Shown here: positions 32,724-44,202 of the stretch, piece after piece
Layout: every line of letters starts with the position of its first letter
How positions within the stretch are numbered: the first letter of the stretch is position 1
Source of the DNA: Raffaelea ambrosiae
Taxonomy: Eukaryota > Ascomycota > Sordariomycetes > Ophiostomatales > Ophiostomataceae
Length of the DNA: 64,000 nt
Direction: 5' to 3'
NCBI GenBank assembly: GCA_002778195.1
Contig: PCDI01000002.1
Span: 496,001 to 560,000 of the forward strand
Position numbers and translations under genes: made by a program
The notes under the pieces: model-generated
Seen by the model: the letters and a program-made list of their open reading frames with translations, nothing else
Database searches by the model: none
Told to the model about the DNA's origin: nothing

Positions 32724-34590
32724 CTAGTCCAGATGGTCAGCGGCCCCGGCATGTTCTTCCGGCTTTGAAACCGCTGTGGCCCCCTTCCGTATGACTTCGG
32801 CCTCCTCGTCGCGCTCCCGCTGGATGTACTTCTCCGGACGCTTGCTGGAAATGGTCTCCTTGTCCCGGAACACGAGCAGCGGTGGGTTTCCGCGGTAGTA
32901 ATCATCCATGTCTTCTAGAGATCGCCCGGCCGTTTCGGGGTAGAACAGGTATACTGCCGGGACCATGCATGCATTCATGACAATCCACACCATGTAGAAT
33001 CTCCAGCCGAGATTTTGTATTCCAATGGGCGTGATTTCCACGATCATGAAATTGATCACCCAGTTAGTAGCCGTGGCCAAGGCAGAGCCCTTGGTTCGCA
33101 TTGCCAGAGAATTGATTTCAGTAGGGTAGACTAGATCTGTCAGCAAAATGGTTAGAGCTTCTAAGCTGGTAGGACGAGCTTACGCCACGGTACGCCTTGC
33201 ATGCCCATGCCAAAGAAGGCGTAATACAAGAAGAAGAACGCAACTGAAGCAGAGGCCACCTTCTCTGCCTGAGCATAGCCCGGTTTCTCGTTGTATCGAA
33301 TGAGCGCCGAAATAATAATGTAGCAGAAGCACTGTCCGGCGGCGGCAATCATCATGAGCTTGCGCCGACCCCATCTCTCAACCCGAACAATGCCGATGAA
33401 TGAAAAAAGCAGGTACTGGACGCTGTTACAAGCCGCCAATAATCTAGCCAAATTGGCCGATAAGCCCACCGACGTAGTGAGCACCGTTGGGAGGTAATAG
33501 CTCGTGATATTAATACCGGAAAGCTGCTGCATCAGTTGCATGCCCATGCCGAGAATGAGGCGACGGATGGTTTTGGTGCCAGCCTTCTCGTTTGTTCTCC
33601 CACGGGCCAGATCTGACCAGCCCAGGGCGTTTTCACGCTCATAGTTGACAGAGTACTGCATTTCACCATGCAGAGCTATAACGTATGGGTCATTGGCGTT
33701 TTTGGTTTCCAAGTCTGCAATGATCTGGATGGCCTCCTCATCGCGTCCATGGGCCACAAGCCATCTTGGATTGTTAGTTTTTTATTTCCAATCAAAAAAG
33801 ACTTTTGGTTATTAATGAACAGCCCCCTGTAGAGGCGCGGAAATGATACATACCTGGGTGACTCTGGAAGCCACGGAACGGTGACGAAGAGTATGATCAT
33901 GAAAACAAACTGGAAAGCGAGAGGGAAACGCCACGTGACGGGCCCCGAGGCGAATGAGATACCATAGTTGATCCAGTTGGATATGGAAAAGCCGCCAATG
34001 TTTAAAACAAGTTCAATGACCACGAGTTTACCTCGCCATTTGATAGTGGATGTTTCCGTTTGCCATACAGGGGCGGTTGAGGTGTTGATACCGTTGCCGA
34101 TACCTGTGATGATCCGGCCAGTCATCATATGGCCATAGCTGTATGAAGAAACCTGTAGAACAGCACCAATGGCCATAATTGTCGTGCCCACCATGATTGT
34201 TTTCTTCCTGCCCAGCCTTTCACCTAAGGATGTGGCAACCACAGCGCCCAAAAAACATCCGACAGTATAGATAGCTGTGACGGTACTCAGGAGCTTGGTT
34301 TTGGTTGGTCCAACAAGGTCATGACGGCGCAGGAAGTCCTCTGATATGACCACACCTCCGAAGACGCCCTAAAACGTCGTTCGTTAGACAGATAAACAAG
34401 CGCTACCACAATCGGTGAGACAAACCTGGTCGTAGCCGAACAACAACATATCCTAGCGTATTTGTGTTAGTATTGCGTTAACTTAGCAAGGGAAAAGGTA
34501 GCTAACCGTGCCGCAGGCAACGGTGATCCAGAAGATGAGCCACCCGCCCTTGAGGCCGTAGTACGGCTTTGCAGGGTTGAGAAACGCCAT
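32724..34590 (-). CDS. MFS sugar-porter family transporter
   Basis: A 12-helix sugar/H+ symporter-type protein of 539 residues in five exons: complement 34507-34590, 34426-34452, 34369-side exon 33854-34368, 33184-33764 and 32724-33136. A 27-nt micro-exon encodes DMLLFGYDQ. Signature motifs are GERLGRKK after helix 2, PESPR|WLVAHGRDEEA (intron inside the motif), QLMQQLSGINITSYYLP (helix 7) and YLFYPETAGRSLEDMD after helix 12. The family carries hexoses, disaccharides, quinate or similar solutes. Sequence alone does not give the substrate. It is the last recognisable member of the gene group at 23-35 kb. Confidence 0.88.
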
Positions 34591-36434
34591 GATATGCAGT
34601 TGAATAAGAAACGTGTTTTACTGCAGCAAAATTTACCAAAAGCAAGGATCTTCCCTCATGGTGTGACAGGTACAACCACTCACATATATACATACAGGGA
34701 CGTCGCGGAGCTTGCCACAGCCAGAAGCAAGGTAGAACTAGCACAAGTTCGCGCCAGCGAAGTGAATGGCTACCGTATCAATGATACCCCGTGCATGATC
34801 GAGATTCGCTGTAAGCATGCCATGAGTACACTCGGACCTTGTCATACTTGGGGAGCATTGCCACCATGAACCCGGCGACATGCCGAGAACCTGTAAGACG
34901 GGGAGTGGGGCGCCATTAAAGGTCACTGTAAAGTATTGACAGGGGGTCTTTCTTCCGAATGTCGGAGGTTCTCGGTGGCTGTCGGGGGGTTATTCCAATT
35001 GCCCTTCTTTGCGATGAAGCTGAGTGAAGCTAGCTTGGGTAGCACTTCTTGCCAAATGGGTGATGACACAGACAGTCGACACACAAAAGAAGAAAAGTGA
35101 CGCATATACGAGGTTCCAAGGGCAGAAAATCTTGCGATGTTACATGCGGAAATCGCACTCCATTGATATCCAAAACGCCGGACACACACCTAAGCACACA
35201 TGCCGGCGAGGCTGATCTCTCGACTCGCAAGCTGCTCTGGTGACATCACCCCTCATTTGTATTTTCCAAACCGGGACCCTTTGTAGAAAAAAAGGGTACT
35301 GCAGACGTGCTATCTGCTGCTTATGGTTGTTGCGGAGTACTTCCGTTTGGGCGAGGCTGTATAACTACAATCATGTACCCCGGGTCTGTGGTGGTCTTAC
35401 CCCAGATCCATAATTTCAATCCCCACACCAAATGCGATGGCGATCTCCCCACAGCACGCTAGAGGGTCTTCTTCGTCTCGAGTCTATGTCTGTTGCTCTT
35501 TTGTGGTGTCTCACAAGGAAAAGATCCACTTCCAAACATGTCGCATTGGTGTGATATGACGTAGTGCCGGCGTGTCTTTGCGGCGAAAGAAAAGAGTTCG
35601 GCCACCAGACAAACTACTGTATTCAAATACGCAGAGAGTTTCTTGGAAAATCGAATGCCCTAGAAACCAACGAGATCAAAAGGAGGAAGGACAGAAAGCC
35701 GGGATACTGCACCTAGCAACCCGTTGTCGCCGTGGACGAAGGCGGGCGACCCTCGTAGCCGAGGCGAATTTAAGAGAACTTCAGAAAAGACTACTCGCCA
35801 AGCCGCACCTGCGCTCAATTCAGTTAAGAAGAAAGCTCGCAGGAAGGAGAGGAGACCCACACGAGTGTGTGGAGCTGCTCCTTTTCATGACGACTCTCTC
35901 AACTGGGGCATCACCTCGGCTGGCGTCGGTGGTTTTCAAGTGCCAAGAAGCATCGTACCACAGCTTTCAAAAATACTGTTAGGATATTCCACTGTTTGAA
36001 GATGAACAAACCAACCACAAAATCAAACGACAGTTCAGCATATCTTGAGTACAAGTTATCGTTGTACGCAGCGATAACGTATGTCAGAAGTAAGATATGA
36101 TAGTTGCATTAAGCACCGTATAGGGCTAGACTATCTGGAAGAAAAGGAGGATAGGTTGTAGGTTGAAAGTCTAGATACATAGGGGCAAACACGAAGGAGC
36201 TTTTGTACGTAGAAATAAGTGGGACCCAGTGCCCAGCCAGCCAATCAGCGCAGAGTGTGCACGTGAGTGCACCGTGGCTAGCAAACACTTGCCAACAACG
36301 TATGTGGGGCGGGATATGAAATAATAATCACGTGACATCTACCATCTGCAGACGCGTCAAGTAGAAGTCGACGCGCTCTGACAACTGATCCCCACCATTT
36401 GAGGTCTTCATTGTCAGTCCAAACAGCGACCACC
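34591..36434. other. Gene-poor spacer
   Basis: A 1.8-kb spacer; small open frames (for example 35572-35982) lack protein character. No repeats or RNA genes were recognised. Confidence 0.4.
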
Positions 36435-37820
36435 ATGGATAACTCGGATCGCCCCAAAGCCGTCAAGCGAGATGGATTCTGTTTTACATTCGGCAAGCTG
36501 CTTGCCCACCCCGAACGCGTGGCCCGTGAAGAAAGCGACAAACTGAAGCAGATGTTCCTGCCGCAGGTCTCAGTCGAGGCCACGCGAAAAATGCGCATGA
36601 ACAGCGACTACGTCCGCGGCAACCTGAAACACTATGGCGTACAGTTTAGAAAAAGCGAGTACAAAGGAAACGGGGCTGCCTTGATGCAGAAGGCCTTGCG
36701 CTAGGGTCAGTGTGACAAAGTCCCCGACGACGTCGCGAAGCTGCAAGATGAGATGTATGCCGAGTGGGTGGCACAATTGACGCCCAAGCAAGTCGGCCGC
36801 TACCCCGAGTGCATGGCGGTCCGATTTTTCTTGACTGCCGGCCGGCCTGACCGGTTCAAGACGCCCAACGTTCTGATTATCCCGCTGCACCGGTTCAGCT
36901 TTATGGAGTCAGACAAGATCGCTGCCGAAGCCGCAAAAGTCCCGGGCCTGCACTACGAGATGCGCCGCGGACCGAACGATTCGTGCTGTTTTGTTGGGTG
37001 GAACGAAGCCGCTGTCAAGGAGGCGGCAGACGCCTATCTGGCCTCCGAAACCAAGAAGATGGAGGCAGAGAAAAAGGCCGACGAACAGCGACGCGAGGCG
37101 CCTTGCCAGCGGTATCTCGAAGCTCTTGAGAAGGAGGGTCCGCGCCGGGCGTACTCGCCCGTGGGCAAGTACATTGTTCGTTGTCAGGAGATTGAAGAGC
37201 AGTGGCCAGACGACGCGAAGCTCCTCACCCTCAACATCCGCGCGACGAAGAAGCCCAAGATCTACGAAGCCGACTTCAACTTTGGCGTGTTGGAGGGCAT
37301 CATGCTGGTCAGTGCCGACGCGGAGGCTATGCAGAAGCGCAGCGACGAGCTGGATCTCACAGACAGCGAGGACGACCTCGACGACGGTGACGAGGATGAG
37401 GACGAGGAATGGGAAGATATAGAGGACGAGGAGGAGACAGACGTGTCCGGCATGCTCCCGGGCGGCGCAACAGCAAAGCGAAAGGCCACCACCCAAGGGC
37501 CAGGCCGTGCACCCAAGAAGGCCAGGGCCACGCCAATGTCCTTGCCACCAAACGCATTCCGTATCAAGTTCAAGTGCCGCGAGACTGGCGAGGGCGGAGT
37601 CCAGGAAACGTCCACGGGCACCATCAAGTTCAACGACAGCAAGATGATCAGCTTCAGTGGCACCGCCGATCTACCCTGTGTGGGTGGCGGTCAGCCTTTC
37701 ACGGGCAGGAAGATCTCTGATAAGCCCGGCGCATCGAAGCACTCTTGGCGCGAATTCGCCTGGAGTGAAGACGGGCTGGGATATTCACGCAAGGTTGACT
37801 ATGTTTGGGGGCGAGCCTAA
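36435..37820 (+). pseudogene. Unknown acidic protein gene interrupted by one in-frame TAG
   Basis: A single frame of 462 codons from ATG 36435 (ACCACCATGG context) to TAA, broken only by TAG at 36702-36704 (KALR*GQCDKVPDD). The sequence on both sides reads as one continuous protein. The N-terminal part has SVEATRKMRMNSDYVRGNLKHYGV; the middle has PNVLIIPLHRFSF. A strongly acidic stretch (about 40 residues rich in D and E) precedes a Lys/Arg-rich basic patch, and the C-terminal domain ends DGLGYSRKVDYVWGRA. I do not recognise the family. A CAG-to-TAG change would explain the stop. Recent nonsense mutation, readthrough or a base error are all possible. No GT-AG intron removing the TAG keeps the frame. 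Confidence 0.6.
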
Positions 37821-38080
37821 GTCTCGAACATTGCCGCTGTTTGCGGGTCCTGTGTTATTGATTTACTGCGTTTGCTGTACTTGCTTCCGGTGTTCATATT
37901 CGCCATCGAAAATAAAATTCGAATACTTTTCTCGATATACGCAATTCAGTATATGTTGTCGGCGAAGTCTTGATATTACGTGTCGGCCAGCCACCGACAA
38001 TTGCCCCAAGATTGTGTCACCGGGGTAAGCATCGCCAAGTAGAACAGACAAACCCTCACCTGAATAGCTCGTAGGACTTC

Positions 38081-39130
38081 ATGGCTTCGTACAACGTTCT
38101 TGTGACGGGCTCGGCGGGCCACCTCGGCACAGCTCTCATGCTCTCGCTCCCCGGCATCGGCTACCACCCTGTGGGCATCAACATCCTCGCCCCCGAGACC
38201 ACGCACCATGTCGGCTCCATCTCACCGAGCTTTTGTCCACTCCATTTTCGAGAAACATCCTTCCATTCTCTATGTTGTGCATACGGCCACGCTGCACAAA
38301 CCACATATTTAAAGCCATACCAAGCAGGCCTTTGTCGACACCAACATCACCGGCACGCTCGTGCTCCTCGAAGAAGCCGTGGCCTGTTGTGGTGCCCGAG
38401 GTGGCCAGAATGACGACAAAGCTAACAGCGAGAGCAGACACGACGACAAGCAGATCCAAGCATTCGTCTATGTCAGCACGACCAGCGCCTTTGGTGCCGC
38501 CTTACAGTCACGGCCTGGCTCGCCTGTCGTATGGATCAACGAGTCTGTCGGCTCTGTGCTCCCCCCCAAAACATTTACGGCGTCACCAGAGTCGCCGTTC
38601 GAGACATTTGCCAGTTGGTCCACCGTCAGTCGGGCATGCCGTCGCTCGTCTTGCGTACCAGCCGGCTCTTCCCCGAGGCTGATGACGACCCAGACCGGCG
38701 GGCTAACTTTGCTGTGGATGCCGACGGCAACGACACCAACCTCAAAGTACTCAAGCTGGCGTACCGCCGCCGTGACATTGCTGACATTGTGGATGCGGCC
38801 GTGGCAGCCATGCACCATGCCCCTGAGATAGGCTAGGGCAAGTACATTATCAGTGCACCAACGCCGTTTGACAGCCATAACCGGGGAGGATTGAACAGCA
38901 ATCCCAAGCAGGTGTTTACAGAGTCGGTGCCAGAAAGCGAGACTGTGCTTGCTCGGCTGGGTTGGAAATTTCCGCCAAGGATCGACCGTGTGTACGACTC
39001 TAGTAAGGCCATGGCAGAGCTGGGATGGAACCCAATGTGCACATTTGTGCGGGCATTGGAAGGAGTCAAAAAGGGCCGAGACTGGCCAGGTGACCGTGCC
39101 GTCCCGACAGGGGTGTACACAACACGATAA
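38081..39130 (+). pseudogene. NAD-dependent epimerase/dehydratase pseudogene
   Basis: An extended-SDR gene readable across three frames. Frame one gives YNVLVTGSAGHLGTALM (NAD-binding GxxGxxG, 38081-38224). Frame two gives RAFVHSIFEKHPSILYVVHT, then TNITGTLVLLEEAV and FVYVSTTSAFG (38225-38565). Frame three gives PPQNIYGVTRVAVRD with the YxxxK region altered, then VLRTSRLFPEAD and the C-terminus GWNPMCTFVRALEGVKKG. Lesions are a frameshift near 38225, TAA at 38310-38312, a frameshift at the C7 run 38561-38567 and TAG at 38834-38836. Relatives act on nucleotide sugars or related substrates. With four lesions, function is unlikely. Confidence 0.75.
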
Positions 39131-39594
39131 CTGAAATGATTATTATTCAACGATATGCATGGCTCCCTGTAGTGGCACCAGTGTGTTGTTGCGTTCCCAT
39201 TTTGATGTTTTCATCCGAAAATAGACTGTCGCTATTACTGGATCTTATTGGACAATTCGGGTATGTATCCCGAGAGTGTCTCCTATCATGGACTGAGTGA
39301 GGGGGGGGGCAGGGGAACAAGCTGACGCGAAGGATTCCGCAGTCACAGTACCAAGCCGATCATCCCAATTTTGTATTAAAGCCCGCCCCCAAAATATGGA
39401 GCACAACCTTGTAAAGTCTCCACCCACAGCCTTGCCTCACCTCAGTACTTCTGTTCCCTTGCCTCCGTTTCTTGGAGACTGTATCTCTCGAGAACATTGC
39501 CTAGAAATATATCCTGTGCTCCTCGTGTCTTCGGACATTTGGCTGGTACGTTCTCAATGCATACACGACTGAACTTTCTGTGGTACCGCAAAAG
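39131..39594. other. Intergenic
   Basis: A 460-bp spacer with a G-run near 39301-39308. Nothing else was recognised. Confidence 0.35.
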
Positions 39595-42132
39595 ATGGCC
39601 GCTACCAGTATTCAACCCCCTCTCGAGCCTCCCGGTTACAAAGAGCATCCCACGGCTTCATTCACCGAAGCCGACCAGGAATGTGCACAATCGCGACTAC
39701 TCGTTTTATGGGACTTGGCTCGTTTGTATATCCAGAGAAAATGGCACAATGGAAAGGTCGAAGAGCCCAAGGTGGTCCTACGCAAAGCCAACCATTTCCG
39801 GGCTATTGCGATCCACCTTGCGCCCATAGGTAGTGTGCTAGTACTCGCCGTGCTCAATCTACGAGGGTATTTCATCGGAGAGCTCTATGCTGGATTCAAC
39901 GACTCATCGTGGCAAACCTTTGACCGATTAGGTCTCCAAATTGCAGCGAAACTTTGCGTGTGTATTTCCCCAACTGGCTGACGATCAAAGACATGTGCTT
40001 ACCCGCCCATGTTCTGTATATAGGAACTGGTCATTCTCGCTTCAATATCCTCCATTGTGATGGATATAGTGAGGTACCGGCTGGTGGTCGACCCAGAGGG
40101 CTTGCCTCTGGGACTACTGGCGGCGAAAACGCTCTTTGCCGACGTCTCTTTCATGGCGTCGCCCGCATTTCGCTATGGTGTCAGCGGGTTTGGGACGAAG
40201 ATGAAGAAATGGCTTTTTGCACTTCTCATGGTATCATGCGCGCTCTTGGCTCTCCTCGTGGGCCCGTCGTCAGCACTGCTGCTGATCCCACAGACATATG
40301 AAGACTGGGGGGCTGGGGGTGCGACGTTTTTCCTGATTGGAACAAATGAGAGTCTCTGGCCGTCACAACTGGACTCGCGATTCATTGGCGGCTCTCAGTG
40401 CCAGTCGCCCGACAACACGCTTCTCACTTCCCAGCTTCTGAATATGTCTTCTTGCATTTGGTCGGGCTACGAATCCATTCTGCAGCAATTCAAGTCTGCC
40501 CACCAGCACACTTCATTTCAGAATGCCCTGATACAGGACGGAAAGGTTACACGAAACATTGGCCTGAAATACTACACCCTCAGCTCTGCCGCATTCGGAC
40601 CAACGCTGGCCCCGTGCAGCTACTCGGAAGACCTAGGGTTGGTGATTGCCGACATGTGGAAGAACGCTGTAGGCGCGGCCAAGGGGCAGACTTCGGACAT
40701 GCGGAGGCACAATCTCCGGCAACGGAATCTCAAAGGCACAACTGTAACCATGGAGAGCCAGGTACCCGTCGTTTTGACCACATGTCTCGTGAATACCTCG
40801 GTGACATATGCAGACATAACGAACAGAGTGAGCCATCCACTTTCCTGCGCGGGACGTTCTCCGTGTATCCTGGTAGATATGGCAGTTTCCAAACTTCTGC
40901 TGACCTGTGCGTTTCCGTGCCAACAGACTTACTACCCAGTTCAGCTCGAGTTCCCAGAGGACTATCGGAAATGGCTGCTTGCGCGCGGAAGGGCACCCCA
41001 CGGGATGAGCAAAATGTACAGCTTCAACACGACCATGTATACAAACAGCTCTCGGGCGGCTGCCATATGGCTTGAGACACCACATGACCAGCGCATCGGT
41101 AGTAGTCTGCTCGACGGGGACGCGATTACGGGCCGTTCTAGCGCCTATCTAAATGTGCAGATTCCGATGCCAGAGAGCGAGACGAACAGCAGCGATAGCC
41201 TCTCTGGGGTCCACGTGGCTTGCTCAATCGATGCACGATGGGCTAAGACGAGGATTGTGGGATCTCAGATCGCCATTCGCAATCTGGGTGGTCTCTACGA
41301 TGCCGATTACTTGTGGCTGTCCGACCACTGGAGCAGTTTCCCAGCGCAAAATGATGGCAAATGGCGCACAGTGCGGTTAGGTATGGATTGGCTCGATACG
41401 CTGACGCCTCCTGTCGACCAAGCCGGTGACAAGTACTGGAATACCTTGTCAAAGACATTGTCAGAGATGGCGCTGGACAACCGAACAGGCGACATATCCA
41501 GCTGGGTGGACTTGGGGCAATCCGTTGCGTCGGTGGTGTCCGTCATGGTGGTGGACGGGATGTCCCGGACGGCCTACGAAAAGAATGGTGGCCTGACCAC
41601 AAACACAACCTACCCAGCGCCTCTGCACACCATACCAGGCTCTGAATCGTGGACCTCACTCAACGCTGGATCTTATGTCCTCCCATACACCGACAACATC
41701 TATGGAGGCAATGCCACCGCAGATAACGTATACGGGATCTACTGGTCCGTATTCGCGACTGGGCTGGGATACCGAGCTACCAGCGTGGCCTACTATCTCG
41801 CTCTGGTTGTCTTGTTCGCATATGTTGCTTTTGCGTGTGGCCACATTTCCTGGGTCGTCTGGACGGGCCGTACATCAACGGCATGGGGCGAGCTTCCCGA
41901 ACTGCTTGTCTTGGCCTTGAAATCGACGCCCCCCACGCTGGCGCTGAAAAATGCCTCGGCTGGTGTGGAGCGATATGGTGCATACGCAGAGCCAATTCAT
42001 GTCAAGGCCACATGTATATCGACAGCGGGGGAGGGCGTACGGAATCATACGAGGCAAGTGGAGCTGGTCATGGGCGCGGATTGTGTATCTGGCAGGCACG
42101 AGATTGTGATAGCCGAGAGAGCATATGGATAG
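39595..42132 (+). CDS. Large transmembrane protein of unknown function
   Basis: A protein of 823 residues in two exons (39595-39957 and 40024-42132; 66-nt intron GTGTGT...GTATATAG). Hydrophobic segments lie at about residues 65-90, 122-145 and 181-207, plus one near 709-735 (YYLALVVLFAYVAFACGHI). Between the third and last is a loop of about 500 residues with many N-x-S/T sites (NESL, NMSS, NTSV, NTTM, NSSR) and several cysteines, probably extracellular. A short tail follows the last helix. This architecture is common among uncharacterised filamentous-fungal membrane proteins. No enzyme motif was seen and no function is assigned. Confidence 0.75.
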
Positions 42133-42620
42133 GCCGGGAAGGGCCATACGAGCTGGCATCAATAGGGGTAAAACAAACAAACAGACAATCAGAAACAAAA
42201 AGCACACATGAAAACACACACTAAGGGCAGGCCCAACCCGTAACCTTATTAGTGGATATATTCTCCCGATGGCCTCTGCCATTCTGGTCACCTTGGCCCA
42301 GATAAATGCATCCACCGTATCTCTGATTTCGTGTTGCCTACCCGTAGCAGTGCACTTTCCTACTGCGGCACTTTCTCCCACCAGCACCTTCCCACGACGT
42401 CATGGATGGCTCTGTTGTGTTGGTTTTCTCGGGTTGTTCTCCTTCTTCACCCCACTCATTATTTATTGCGTCTTCAGCTTTACTCACCGCGTCCATTGCA
42501 TCTCCATCATCTTCTTGCATAACACGGCTGCGTCCATAATACCTTGCTCTGTTATCACGCCAAGCCTACTTCTTGCCTTCATTCCAAATGCACCTTCCAC
42601 AACAGCATTCGGCATCCAGT
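42133..42620. other. Intergenic
   Basis: A 490-bp pyrimidine-rich leader region upstream of the next hypothetical gene. No feature was recognised. Confidence 0.3.
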
Positions 42621-43484
42621 ATGCCCAGAAGGAGCACGCGGGGGCGTCCAGGCACCGGTGGTCAGACAACGAACGGAACCCCCCATCACGGCGACGAACC
42701 AGGCATCCTTTCATCCCAGCAAGCGAATTCCCAGGCTGTTCGGGCATCCGGACCTGGAGCGGCCCCACCTCCGCGAGGATACTTGGAAGACCAGCCGGAA
42801 AACGAATTAGATGACGTACCGGAAGACGAAGCCGAATATGCTCCGGATATCGTCGCCGAAATCAACAGCGAGAGCCCCCAAGAATTCAAGTACCTGGAAG
42901 TACTGAACGACTTGGCCATTTCGTGCTCCATCGGCCGCGAACCTGACTTTCTCAACCTGGCTGTTGATCTTCACCACGTCAATTTCCGATTCGAATCTGC
43001 ACTGATGGATGGGACTACGCAGGAGCCTGGGCTTCGAGATTGGATCGCCTACCTCTTGGTACTAACGCCGGAAGTCGCGCAACTCATGCGCCGAGGATTC
43101 TTCTGGAGCAGAGACGACACTGTCGAGGAAATGGGCAGCTACACAGAGAAGTGCAGATGGCCCGAGGACGTATCTTTTGATGACCGAGCCTCCCATTACG
43201 CACCCCGGGACAGAGTGGCCAGACAGTACATGCTGTTCGACCGGGGGACGCCATGCATCTGGGTGGCAACTCTCGTGGTGTTCTCTCCCAACAACAGACT
43301 GTCGGATCTTTCTGCCTTCCGTATCCCGGATATTCAACCAGAAAATATTCGCTGGTGCCGGGCCAGTGTCGACCCCGCTACACCGGTCTACAACTACAAC
43401 GTCCTGGAGCCTCAATCCAGAATCAATGCCATCTACGATGACTTGCCTCTGAGGGGATGGTGGCCGTGGCCGAAGAGGAATTGA
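42621..43484 (+). CDS. Hypothetical protein, unknown function
   Basis: A 287-residue frame without introns. ATG 42621 begins MPRRSTRGRPGTGG; an in-frame ATG at 42588 would add 11 residues. The first 65 residues are low-complexity and probably disordered, followed by an acidic segment (LEDQPENELDDVPEDEAEY). The rest looks globular, with LRDWIAYLLVLTPEVAQLM, GFFWSRDDTVEEMGS, and CIWVATLVVFSPNNRLSDL near the middle. It has no signal peptide and no membrane segment. I do not recognise the family. Sustained composition and length support a real gene. Confidence 0.6.
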   Translation: MPRRSTRGRPGTGGQTTNGTPHHGDEPGILSSQQANSQAVRASGPGAAPPPRGYLEDQPENELDDVPEDEAEYAPDIVAEINSESPQEFKYLEVLNDLAISCSIGREPDFLNLAVDLHHVNFRFESALMDGTTQEPGLRDWIAYLLVLTPEVAQLMRRGFFWSRDDTVEEMGSYTEKCRWPEDVSFDDRASHYAPRDRVARQYMLFDRGTPCIWVATLVVFSPNNRLSDLSAFRIPDIQPENIRWCRASVDPATPVYNYNVLEPQSRINAIYDDLPLRGWWPWPKRN

Positions 43485-44202
43485 AAGGACGCCAAGTAGG
43501 ATAAAAAGGTATATGCCATGCAGGGGTAATTATTCTGTGCGTATCGCATTGCATCTCAACTATTCATTGTTACCAAGACTGTAATGTAAGCAACGCCCCA
43601 CAAACAGAGATTATTCCTGTCCAAATAAATCCTACAAAGACGTTGTGAAACCTGGGGCAACATGAGAGGGGCAGATTCTCAGGCTAGGCGACGTTCTAGT
43701 GGCGGTTGTGTGTCTCTTATGTGGATTTTTCGCAATGCATAATACAGGACGTGTAAAACGCCTTGCGGGTCAGCCCGAACGCCGAGCATTCTTGGCACTG
43801 CCATCATTTTCTCTGCGAGCCTTTCCCAAATGCCCGACCGAGCGCACAACCTGTAACCACTCGCCTAAACGGAGCTCACTATTCAGTATTGGTGAGGGCG
43901 AGGATGATTTATGTGCCGGTTCAGTGATTCTTCAGGCGCTTCAGGCAACGACGAAGGTGATTAACATTTGCCTCTTCGTTACATGCAGTCGTTGCATTGG
44001 CCCGAGGCTTACTCTACCACAAAAGAGAAAACCACCACGAGGGTGGGTGACCGGCCCAAGCTAGGCAGATTCTTCCGCTCCAAGGCAGACTTTACTTAAT
44101 AAAAGCCAAACAAATCCTGCCCAGCCCCCGTTTGCTTGAATTCTCCTTCTCGCTACGACCATTTCCCCAAGTCCATGTCCAGGACACACAGCACCCCCCA
44201 CG
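43485..44202. other. Intergenic
   Basis: A 720-bp spacer upstream of a membrane-protein gene; nothing was recognised. Confidence 0.4.

Noticed and set aside
35572..35982. 136-residue frame upstream of the TAG-interrupted gene
   Set aside because: It is basic, low in structure and lacks a convincing start.
36650..36704. Treating the TAG in the unknown gene as part of an intron
   Set aside because: The only nearby GT-AG option (GTACAA...GCGCTAG) puts the downstream sequence in the wrong frame.
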